In this document: in pieces, positions 1-5,384 of the stretch
Layout: each line of letters begins with the position of its first letter
Position numbering within the stretch: position 1 is the stretch's first letter
NCBI GenBank assembly: GCA_031287655.1
Contig: JAITSR010000240.1
Location: 1-6,012, forward strand
Source of the DNA: Clostridiales bacterium
GTDB taxonomy: Bacteria; Bacillota; Clostridia; WRLR01
DNA length: 6,012 nt
Direction: 5' to 3'
Notes under the pieces: model-generated
Seen by the model: the letters and a program-made list of their open reading frames with translations, nothing else
What the model was told of the DNA's origin: nothing
Database searches by the model: none
Program-made: the position numbers and the translations under genes

Positions 1-1095
1 CAATCAGGAAAAACAACGCTTGCAAAATCCACGTTTCCGAACCATGATTACATTAATCTTGAGTTGCCAAATCTACGCAAAGCCGCTCTTGACGATCCGA
101 TCGGTTTTTTTGACGTTCACAATAAGCCCTTGATACTGGATGAGGTTCAGCGTGTCCCCGAACTATTGAGCTATATTCAGGTAATGGCGGATGAAAAAAA
201 GACCAAAGGTCACTTTATCCTTACCGGCTCACATCAGCCCCGCTTGGCTGAGAACATCACTCAGTCTCTCGCCGGGCGCACAGGGTTGCTTACTTTGCTG
301 CCCTGCACTCTTGCTGAACTCAGGGCGGCCGACAAAGAGTATTCGCGCGATGAGAACATTTTCAACGGGTTTATGCCGGGGATTCATTTTAATGGTATTG
401 AGCCGAGCCTGTTCTACGGCAGCTATTTTCAGACCTATGTTGAACGTGACGTACGTATGCTCATCAATGTGTCAGATCAAAACAGGTTTGAAACTTTTGT
501 AAAACTATTGGCGGGGCGTGTTGGACAAGTAGTGAACTTGTATTCCCTCGCATCTGATGTAGGCGTCTCCGGCACAACATTGGCATCTTGGTTATCTGTG
601 CTCGAAGCAAGTTTTATCCTGTTTCGACTGCCAAGCTATCACAACAATTTTGGCAAGCGCTTAATAAAATCTCCCAAAATATATTTTTACGAAGTTGGGT
701 TGGCAGCTTGGCTGCTTGGAATCGAGAAGGTGGATCAAGTAAGCAGAGATCCGCTCATAGGAGGATTATTTGAGAATCTGGTTGTGGTCGAGGCGCTCAA
801 GAGCAGGCTTAACAGGGGAGCACAGCCAAACCTCTTCTATTTTCGCAATCAACAAGGGCTTGAAATTGACTTGCTCTTTCAGGCCGGACGACAGATTCAT
901 CCTGTGGAAATAAAAAGCGGTATGACCTATGACAAGTCATTTGCAAAGAATCTGCTTCGATTTTGCGACATCGCAGAGAGTGCATCCGAGCCAACTCTGA
1001 TTTATGCCGGAGAACAAGACGCAAAGGTGGGCGGCGTTCGTTTTAGGAATTATAAAGATATTTATCAGTTGGTGTTGGATTGGAGCAAGCTGTAA
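1..1095 (+). CDS. AAA+ ATPase with DUF4143 C-terminal domain, 5'-truncated by window edge
   Basis: The frame is open from base 1, so the gene begins upstream and 364 residues are visible. It opens inside a Walker A motif (QSGKTTLAK, the end of GxRQSGKTT). Walker B is LILDEVQ, with Asp47 and Glu48 of the visible part, and a sensor-1-like ILTGSHQ follows. The middle segment SYFQTYVERDVR and the following winged-helix-like stretch (about residues 175-215) are typical of the AAA_14/DUF4143 family. Near the C-terminus, Asp290, Glu303 and Lys305 (EIDLLF, then VEIKSG) match the D-x(n)-E-x-K pattern of the PD-(D/E)xK nuclease fold common in this family. A TTG at 64 is not the start, because Walker A lies before it. 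The cellular role of this widespread, often horizontally moving family is not settled; antitoxin-like or defence roles have been suggested. The gene is more AT-rich than the operon downstream: I count 24/60 G+C at 901-960 and 43/60 at 4921-4980. No functional link to the sugar operon is visible. Confidence 0.9.
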   Translation, partial: QSGKTTLAKSTFPNHDYINLELPNLRKAALDDPIGFFDVHNKPLILDEVQRVPELLSYIQVMADEKKTKGHFILTGSHQPRLAENITQSLAGRTGLLTLLPCTLAELRAADKEYSRDENIFNGFMPGIHFNGIEPSLFYGSYFQTYVERDVRMLINVSDQNRFETFVKLLAGRVGQVVNLYSLASDVGVSGTTLASWLSVLEASFILFRLPSYHNNFGKRLIKSPKIYFYEVGLAAWLLGIEKVDQVSRDPLIGGLFENLVVVEALKSRLNRGAQPNLFYFRNQQGLEIDLLFQAGRQIHPVEIKSGMTYDKSFAKNLLRFCDIAESASEPTLIYAGEQDAKVGGVRFRNYKDIYQLVLDWSKL

Positions 1096-1225
1096 CGGAC
1101 GGAATTACGCCATACACCACACCTGTATTGATGAAACCGTCCGGTAGAAAAAGCCGCGCCGCGCCGACTCAACATCGGTCATCACAGATTCAACTCCGGC
1201 TAACGAAAACGCGCGCCTTCGTCAC

Positions 1226-1245
1226 ATTGCCCAATATTTAGCAAT
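1226..1245. promoter_or_regulatory. 20-bp operator-like dyad upstream of the transporter operon
   Basis: ATTGC at 1226-1230 and GCAAT at 1241-1245 are inverted copies around a central palindrome AATATT (1233-1238) that shares the same centre; only the two positions between core and arms break the symmetry, so 16 of 20 positions pair. It lies about 95 bases before the first permease start and just upstream of, or touching, a possible -35 element. That is the size and place expected for a dimeric repressor or activator site controlling the sugar operon. The centre is AT, not the CG typical of LacI-family and CcpA sites, so the regulator is unknown. Chance occurrence in this AT-rich patch is possible. 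Confidence 0.35.
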
Positions 1246-1274
1246 TTTCATTCACGCAGGCAACATTCTATTCA
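1245..1274 (+). promoter_or_regulatory. possible weak sigma-A-type promoter for the operon
   Basis: TTTTCA (1245-1250) and TATTCA (1269-1274) are separated by 18 bases and could serve as -35 and -10 boxes, each with partial matches to TTGACA and TATAAT. They lie in the most AT-rich part of the 1096-1341 gap and would give a leader of roughly 60 bases before the permease SD. The match is modest and rests on position as much as sequence. Confidence 0.25.
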
Positions 1275-1321
1275 ATAAATGTCGATTTACAAGCCCCCCG
1301 CAGACCGATACAATGAACGCC

Positions 1322-1331
1322 AAGGAAGGGG
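1322..1331 (+). promoter_or_regulatory. ribosome binding site deciding the first permease start
   Basis: AAGGAAGGGG lies ten bases before ATG 1342, a workable SD distance. The in-frame ATG at 1279 has no purine-rich SD before it and would add a 21-residue polar tail ahead of the expected N-terminus, so 1342 is preferred. Confidence 0.6.
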
Positions 1332-1341
1332 GCTCTATGCC

Positions 1342-2250
1342 ATGAAAACCAATAAGTCCGCAAAACTCACGCGCGCGTGGGACCTTTATATCCTCCTGAT
1401 CCCCGCGCTGATCCTTTTGATCGTATTCTCCTACGGTCCTCTGTACGGTCTGCTGATCGCTTTTAAAGACTACTCCGTCACGCGCGGCATTTGGGGGAGC
1501 AAATGGGTCGGGCTCAAGCATATTCTGCGCTTTGTCGAGTCCTATAACTTCTTTAATCTGCTGCGCAACACGCTGACGCTCTCCCTCTATTCGCTGCTCG
1601 CGGGCTTCCCGATCCCGATCATCCTCGCGCTCCTGATCAATAAGCTGAATTTCCGGAAATACAAGTCGTTCGTGCAGACGGCGTCTTACGCCCCGCATTT
1701 TATCTCGACGGTCGTACTCGTCGGTATGCTGCGCATATTCTTTTTCCCGGGGACCGGGCTCGTCAATCATGTCATGACCTTCTTTGGCGGGCCGGACTTC
1801 GACTTCTTTGGCTCCGCGGACGCGTTCAAGCACCTCTATGTCCTGTCCGACGTCTGGAAGACGATGGGATGGGGCTCGATCATCTATATCGCGGCGCTCA
1901 GCGGGATCGACCCCTCGCTCTACGAGTCCGCGCGCTGCGACGGCGCGAACAAGTTCCACATGCTGATTCACATCGACATCCCGAGCATCGTCCCGACGAT
2001 TGTTACGCTCCTGATCCTGAACGTCGGCAGCCTGATGAACGTCGGCTACGAAAAAGCCTTCCTGATGCAGACGCCGCTGAACACCGAGGCTTCGGAGATC
2101 ATCTCCACCTATGTATATAAAGTCGGCCTGCAAGACGCGCAGTACAGTTTTTCAACCGCGGTCAATGTGTTCAACTCCGCCGTGAACTGCCTTTTGCTTG
2201 TCGCCGTGAACAGATTTGCGAAAAAAGTCGGGGAAACCTCGCTGTGGTGA
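1342..2250 (+). CDS. CUT1-family sugar ABC transporter permease, LplB-type
   Basis: This is one of two inner-membrane subunits of a binding-protein-dependent carbohydrate importer. From ATG 1342 it is 302 residues, close to the usual LplB length of about 300-320. The N-terminus is short and basic (MKTNKSAKLTRAW), followed by a first membrane helix at about 16-40 and the family segment SYGPLYGLLIAFKDY. Further hydrophobic helices lie near 78-100, 117-136, 170-187, 215-233 and 270-290. The cytoplasmic coupling (EAA) loop, which contacts the ATPase, is at about 185-214, with the core ALSGIDPSLYESARCDGA and then a conserved-style HIDIPSI. The C-terminus, GETSLW, is also typical. The next permease follows after 25 bases with its own SD, so the two are almost certainly cotranscribed. 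The transporter type is secure; the substrate cannot be read from the permease. An alternative in-frame ATG lies at 1279. Confidence 0.93.
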   Translation: MKTNKSAKLTRAWDLYILLIPALILLIVFSYGPLYGLLIAFKDYSVTRGIWGSKWVGLKHILRFVESYNFFNLLRNTLTLSLYSLLAGFPIPIILALLINKLNFRKYKSFVQTASYAPHFISTVVLVGMLRIFFFPGTGLVNHVMTFFGGPDFDFFGSADAFKHLYVLSDVWKTMGWGSIIYIAALSGIDPSLYESARCDGANKFHMLIHIDIPSIVPTIVTLLILNVGSLMNVGYEKAFLMQTPLNTEASEIISTYVYKVGLQDAQYSFSTAVNVFNSAVNCLLLVAVNRFAKKVGETSLW

Positions 2251-2263
2251 GGCGCTCTCGGAC

Positions 2264-2272
2264 AAGGAGGGG
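2264..2272 (+). promoter_or_regulatory. ribosome binding site of the second permease
   Basis: AAGGAGGGG sits three bases before ATG 2276 and selects that start. The reading frame is open further upstream, to an ATG at 2216 inside the preceding permease gene, but that start lacks a comparable SD and would add a polar extension unlike family members. Confidence 0.75.
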
Positions 2273-2275
2273 ACA

Positions 2276-3172
2276 ATGGCCGGAAAAAAATCAGAAGATA
2301 TTTCATTCGATGTAGTGAACGTGACGGTCGTCAGCCTTTTAATTCTGATGATCCTCTATCCGCTCTACTGGGTCTTGATTGCGTCGATCAGCGAGCCCAA
2401 CGCGGTCAACAGCGGGAACGTGCTCGTGTGGCCGGTCGGATTCAGTCTTTCGGGATACCAAAAGCTGGCCGCCACCCCGTCGATTTGGCGCGCGTACCGC
2501 AATACGGTTGTGTTCGCGGTCGTCGGGACCGCGCTGAACCTCTTTGTAACGATCTGCGGCGGTTACGCGCTGTCGCGCCCGCAGCTCCCGTTTCGGGGCC
2601 TGATCATGAAGTTTCTGATCTTCACGATGTTTTTTAACGGCGGGCTGATTCCGACCTACTTGCTCGTGAAGAACCTGAACCTCTTGAACACGATGTGGGC
2701 CGTGCTCCTGCCGACGACGCTCTCCGTGTACAATATGACCGTCGCGCGGGCGTTCTTCCAATCTTCGGTCCCGGACGGGATCATCGAAGCCGCGAACATC
2801 GACGGCTGCGGCAACATCCGAACGTTTTTTTCGATCGTCCTGCCCGTATCCCCGGCGATCGTGTCGGTGCTCGTGCTCTTTCACGTCGTGTTCCGCTGGA
2901 ATGAGTTCTTTGCCGCGATGATCTACATTACGAAGCCGGAGGGCTTCCCGCTGCAGCTGGTCCTGCGGGAGGTTCTGGTCTCGTCGCAGGCGGCGGCGCA
3001 AAACCTTGCCGGAAGCGGCGGCGACTCAAAGGCGATTATGGAGATTCAGCGTCAGGCGCAGCTGATCAAGTACGCGGCGATCGTGATCTCGACGATTCCG
3101 ATGATGGTGATCTACCCGTTTATGCAAAAATATTTTGTGAAGGGCATTATGGTCGGCGCGCTGAAAGGCTGA
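2276..3172 (+). CDS. CUT1-family sugar ABC transporter permease, YtcP/LplC-type
   Basis: This is the partner permease of the upstream LplB-type protein; the two form the heterodimeric membrane channel. From ATG 2276 it is 298 residues, normal for the family. After a short polar start comes a first helix at about 15-37 with the signature ILYPLYWVLIASIS. A family segment at 100-126 includes RGLIMKFLIFTMFFNGGLIP, where FFNGGLIPTYLLV is characteristic of YtcP/LplC proteins. The EAA loop is at about 165-192 (VPDGIIEAANIDGCG, then IVLPVS), followed by helices around 193-215 and 266-282. The C-terminus has the typical YPFMQKYFVKGIMVGALKG pattern. No ATP-binding subunit lies next to it, as is common for CUT1 importers served by a shared MsmX-like ATPase. 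Codon use is G/C-ending like its neighbours. Confidence 0.94.
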   Translation: MAGKKSEDISFDVVNVTVVSLLILMILYPLYWVLIASISEPNAVNSGNVLVWPVGFSLSGYQKLAATPSIWRAYRNTVVFAVVGTALNLFVTICGGYALSRPQLPFRGLIMKFLIFTMFFNGGLIPTYLLVKNLNLLNTMWAVLLPTTLSVYNMTVARAFFQSSVPDGIIEAANIDGCGNIRTFFSIVLPVSPAIVSVLVLFHVVFRWNEFFAAMIYITKPEGFPLQLVLREVLVSSQAAAQNLAGSGGDSKAIMEIQRQAQLIKYAAIVISTIPMMVIYPFMQKYFVKGIMVGALKG

Positions 3173-3191
3173 CGGACGGCGCAAGAAAGCG

Positions 3192-3222
3192 CGCGGCCCG
3201 CAATGCCGTGGTCCCGCGTTTT
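3192..3222 (+). terminator. weak hairpin with T-run after the permease pair, possible attenuator
   Basis: CGCGG (3192-3196) can pair with CCGCG (3214-3218), with two more possible pairs inside across a bulge, and TTTT follows at 3219-3222. It lies 20 bases after the permease stop and before the binding-protein gene, where a partial terminator or RNA-processing site would set different expression levels for permeases and binding protein. The stem is short, the loop long and the T-run only four bases, so termination is uncertain. Confidence 0.3.
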
Positions 3223-3230
3223 CAAATATA

Positions 3231-3326
3231 CACGCAAGTGCGCAGGTACGCAGGCACACAGGTACGCAGGTATGCAAGCAGGGATGCAGGTACGCAGGTA
3301 TGCAAGCAGGTATGCAGGTACGCAGG
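3231..3326. repeat. tandem 8-bp repeat array with nested 28-bp repeat
   Basis: The stretch is built from 8-bp units near TACGCAGG/TATGCAGG, interrupted by 4-bp CAGG half-units. A higher-order 28-bp unit is repeated in direct tandem at 3263-3290 and 3291-3318 with one mismatch (T/G), followed by a further TACGCAGG at 3319-3326. The first units (3231-3262) are more diverged. The array lies wholly in the gap between the second permease and the binding-protein gene, and ends seven bases before the SD. Because 8 and 28 are not multiples of three, copy changes would not keep a reading frame, which argues against coding function. Both strands are open through it only because of its composition. Confidence 0.9.
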
Positions 3327-3331
3327 TAAAA

Positions 3332-3346
3332 AAAGGAGGATGGAGG
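3332..3346 (+). promoter_or_regulatory. SD region deciding the solute-binding protein start
   Basis: Two purine-rich sites lie here: AAAGGAGG (3332-3339) and TGGAGG (3341-3346). ATG 3340 directly abuts the first, which is too close for use. ATG 3352 is 12 bases from the first and 5 from the second, so 3352 is the likely start. Starts upstream would run through the repeat array. Confidence 0.65.
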
Positions 3347-3351
3347 TTGTT

Positions 3352-5304
3352 ATGAATTTGAATCGCGCAGGAAATCGAACAAAACCGCAAGCAGGCAGGA
3401 CAAGGGCGAACGGGCCGGGCGGGCCAACCGGGTCAAGCGGGCCAACCGGATCAGGCGGGTCCATCGGGCCAATCGGGCTAATCGGTACAACCGGCTCAAC
3501 CGGGCCGTCTAGGTCCGGTTTGCCGCGAATCGCCCGCGGGACGCGGGCCTTGGCGCTCTTGCTGACCCTGCCGCTCTTGCTGGCGCTGCTGCTCTCGGCC
3601 GCGGCCTGCGGGCAGAACGCCGCGACGACGACGACGGCCGCTGCGACGGCGGCGGCCACGGAAGCGCAGATTACGACGGCGGGCACGGAAGGGGCTGCCG
3701 CCACGGAAGCGCAAACCACTGCGGCGGCCGCCGTAACGCAGGCCGACGCGGCAACCGCGGCGGCGCAAACCACCGCCGCCGAGACGGCGACGACAATCGC
3801 CGCGGCCCCCGCGGACAGGCCGACGATTCACATCTTCGGCAGCAGGAGCGTCAACAGCCCGGAGGACCGCAATTCGATGCAGCTCGTACAGGATTGGTCA
3901 AACGCGGTGAACGTCAGCTTTGAGTGGGAGCTCGTCGCGACCGGATATGAGGAAACAAAGTCGCTCAAGCTCGCGAGCGGGGACTGGCCGGACGTGTTCA
4001 TGAGCGTGACGGACGCGGAGATCATACGCTACGGTTCCGAGGGCGTGTTTATCCCGCTGCAGGACCTGCAGGCCCAGTACGCGCCGCAGCTGTCGGGCTA
4101 TTATGAGTCCAACCCGGCGATGAAGGCGTATTTGACCGCGCCGGACGGCAATATCTATACCTTCCCATTTTACAGCATCGGCCCTTGGGGCGGGATCAAC
4201 CGGCTGCAAGTCATCAATACGACATGGCTTGAAAAGCTGGGCTTAAAAATGCCGACGACCCTGCAGGAGTATAAGGATGTGCTGATCGCGTTCCGGGATC
4301 AGGACCCGAACGGAAACGGGCAGAAGGACGAGGTCCCGTTCAGCTGGGCCGGCGCGCTCGACGGACACCACCCGGGCGGCTGGGCGTTTTCGCCGGACTT
4401 TACGTCCGCGTCGTTCCAATGCCCGATCCCGTATGACAACAACTGGATGCAGTATCAGGACGGCAAAGTGGTCTTTATCCCCGTCATGGAGGAATACAGG
4501 AACTGGGTCCGCTGGATGGGCGAGCTCTACGCCGAGGGGCTTCTGGATCAGCAGGGTTTCACGCAGGGGACCGACCAATACGCGGCGAAGCTGAACTCCG
4601 AGCCCTATACCGTCGGCGTGGCCAGTGTCTGGGACATCGGCGACAGCTTTACATCGCCGACCGCGTATGACGATTACGATTTCGTCCCGCCGCTTTTGGG
4701 GCTGAACGGCGAAGCGCCGGTCGTCCAATACAATCTGGGTTACGGCGGACGCAATTTGTGGGCGGTCACAAAGAGCTGCGAGAATGTCGAGGCCGTGATA
4801 CGCGCCGCGGACTACGGCTTCCAAGAGGACATCGGCGCGCAATTCCTCGAAGGCCCGTATGACGTGCGGCTGATCCCGGATACGATCTGCAACCAGCCGG
4901 GCGCGCGGGTTTCGGGACCGGCTCCGGAAGGGATGGACAACTCGGCATGGCGCGACAGCGTGGCGCTGTTCGGCGCGGCGCCGGTCTATTTCGGCCTTGA
5001 TCAATATAAGCGGCTTCTGCATCTCCACTACACCGACCACAAGGTCGAATACATCAACACGATTATGGACCCGTACAAGGACCCCGACCCGATGCCGCCG
5101 TTCTTTATGTCTCTGGAGGAGACCGAGGCAAAGAGCAACATTTGGACGGACCTGTGCGAATATGTGGGACGCAAGGGCGCGGAGTTTGTAATCAACAACA
5201 ATGTCGACGCCGAGTGGGACGCCTACGTCGCCGAACTCCAAAAAATCGGCTACCAAAAAGCGGTGGACGCGCAGCAAGCCGCGGTCGACAGGGCCACGAA
5301 TTGA
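3352..5304 (+). CDS. ABC transporter solute-binding lipoprotein (LplA/YtcQ-like) with collagen-like N-terminal extension
   Basis: This is the extracellular sugar-capturing subunit of the importer, predicted to be anchored to the outer face of the membrane. From ATG 3352 it has 650 residues, longer than usual for the family. In order: a basic polar start (1-20); eleven Gly-X-Y triplets (21-53); a basic segment with Arg54, Arg59, Arg62 and Arg65; a hydrophobic signal core (66-85) ending in AAAC, with Cys86 the likely lipidated residue; an Ala/Thr-rich linker (87-157); then the binding domain from about 158. Family marks include LKLASGDWPDVFMS and a calcium-loop-like DQDPNGNGQKDE at 316-327, typical of LplA/YtcQ binding proteins. 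Aromatic residues are frequent in the mature domain, as expected for a sugar site. The lipobox is weak, with Ala where Leu is usual at -3. A TTG at 3520 (residue 57) would instead give a normal-length signal peptide, but it has only a poor SD. The ligand is unknown; an oligosaccharide is inferred from the glycosidase downstream. Confidence 0.92.
   Translation: MNLNRAGNRTKPQAGRTRANGPGGPTGSSGPTGSGGSIGPIGLIGTTGSTGPSRSGLPRIARGTRALALLLTLPLLLALLLSAAACGQNAATTTTAAATAAATEAQITTAGTEGAAATEAQTTAAAAVTQADAATAAAQTTAAETATTIAAAPADRPTIHIFGSRSVNSPEDRNSMQLVQDWSNAVNVSFEWELVATGYEETKSLKLASGDWPDVFMSVTDAEIIRYGSEGVFIPLQDLQAQYAPQLSGYYESNPAMKAYLTAPDGNIYTFPFYSIGPWGGINRLQVINTTWLEKLGLKMPTTLQEYKDVLIAFRDQDPNGNGQKDEVPFSWAGALDGHHPGGWAFSPDFTSASFQCPIPYDNNWMQYQDGKVVFIPVMEEYRNWVRWMGELYAEGLLDQQGFTQGTDQYAAKLNSEPYTVGVASVWDIGDSFTSPTAYDDYDFVPPLLGLNGEAPVVQYNLGYGGRNLWAVTKSCENVEAVIRAADYGFQEDIGAQFLEGPYDVRLIPDTICNQPGARVSGPAPEGMDNSAWRDSVALFGAAPVYFGLDQYKRLLHLHYTDHKVEYINTIMDPYKDPDPMPPFFMSLEETEAKSNIWTDLCEYVGRKGAEFVINNNVDAEWDAYVAELQKIGYQKAVDAQQAAVDRATN
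3412..3510 (+). repeat. 9-bp coding repeat encoding 11 collagen-like Gly-X-Y triplets
   Basis: Eleven consecutive codon triplets start with a glycine codon (residues 21-53): GPG GPT GSS GPT GSG GSI and so on, to GPS. At DNA level the unit resembles GGGCCAACC. Two 18-bp copies at 3421-3438 and 3439-3456 differ at two positions, and later units (GGGCCAATC, GGGCTAATC) have drifted. Copy changes of 9 bp would preserve the frame. The tract lies before the signal peptide, so it would stay cytoplasmic if translated, unlike usual bacterial collagen-like domains, which are exposed. Confidence 0.85.
3610..3822 (+). repeat. low-complexity Ala/Thr-rich linker region after the lipobox
   Basis: Residues 87-157 of the binding protein consist almost only of Ala and Thr with scattered Glu, Gln, Gly and Val. 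The segment ATEAQ occurs twice, encoded by near-identical GCCACGGAAGCGCA copies near 3655 and 3710, which points to local duplication. Such a stretch is a flexible tether between the membrane anchor and the binding domain, and may be a site of O-glycosylation, though nothing in the sequence proves that. It also creates long spurious open frames on the minus strand. Confidence 0.75.
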
Positions 5305-5319
5305 CCGCGCGAAGCTATA

Positions 5320-5325
5320 TATAAT
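5320..5325 (+). promoter_or_regulatory. possible -10 box (TATAAT) before the glycosidase gene
   Basis: A perfect TATAAT stands in an AT-rich patch just after the binding-protein stop. The only good -35 candidate, TTGACC at 5301-5306, overlaps the stop codon and lies 13 bases away, shorter than the usual 16-18. An internal promoter for the downstream gene is therefore possible but weakly supported. Confidence 0.25.
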
Positions 5326-5333
5326 ACCCCAAC

Positions 5334-5364
5334 TCCGCCCCGCCGCTCCTTGCGGCGGGGCGGA
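5334..5364 (+). terminator. strong intercistronic hairpin without a U tract
   Basis: Bases 5334-5346 pair perfectly with 5352-5364 (13 bp, twelve of them in the GC-rich stem CCGCCCCGCCGC) around the five-base loop TCCTT. No T-run follows on the + strand, only GAATAACTATAAGG, so a classical intrinsic terminator is unlikely. Between a binding-protein gene and a downstream enzyme gene, such a stem commonly blocks 3' exonuclease decay and keeps the upstream message abundant. It ends eight bases before the next SD. I class it as a terminator-like hairpin; mRNA stabilisation is the more likely role. Confidence 0.6.
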
Positions 5365-5372
5365 ATAACTAT

Positions 5373-5379
5373 AAGGAGG
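5373..5379 (+). promoter_or_regulatory. strong ribosome binding site of the glycosidase gene
   Basis: AAGGAGG (with a following T, near-perfect complement to the 16S 3' end) lies five bases before ATG 5385 and fixes that start. Confidence 0.8.
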
Positions 5380-5384
5380 TTTCT

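Noticed and set aside
64..1095. TTG at 64 as the true start of the ATPase gene
   Set aside because: The in-frame sequence before it encodes QSGKTTLAK, the end of a Walker A motif, so the gene must begin upstream of the window.
1096..1143. Inverted repeat CGGACGG / CCGTCCG after the ATPase gene as a terminator
   Set aside because: The arms are only seven bases with a 34-base loop, and the second arm is followed by GTAGAAAAAG, not a T-run.
1313..1345. Ten-codon leader frame (MNAKEGGSMP) overlapping the permease start as ATGA
   Set aside because: No SD precedes ATG 1313 and the frame is short enough to occur by chance; the overlap may simply be accidental.
1252..2133. 293-codon open frame on the minus strand opposite the first permease
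   Set aside because: It is rich in Arg, Asp, Glu and Gln with no recognisable domain or SD, and it mirrors a clear permease gene; GC-rich codon bias on one strand readily opens antisense frames.
3263..3326. 28-bp direct repeats considered as a CRISPR array
   Set aside because: The copies are contiguous with no unique spacers between them and are themselves built from 8-bp units, so this is a simple tandem repeat.
3208..3351. Upstream extension of the binding-protein frame through the repeat array
   Set aside because: It has no good SD, starts with a non-ATG codon in the hairpin region, and the SD at 3332-3346 marks the start at 3352.
3112..3773. Minus-strand frames with Tyr/Cys/Pro-rich or Val/Ala-rich repetitive products
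   Set aside because: They arise from translating the 8-bp array, the Gly-X-Y tract and the Ala/Thr linker backwards. The repeat unit of 8 bp leaves several frames open by composition alone.
4243..5277. 344-codon open frame on the minus strand opposite the binding protein
   Set aside because: It is Arg/Val-rich, low in structure-like motifs and without SD. The + strand carries a recognisable binding protein over the same bases.
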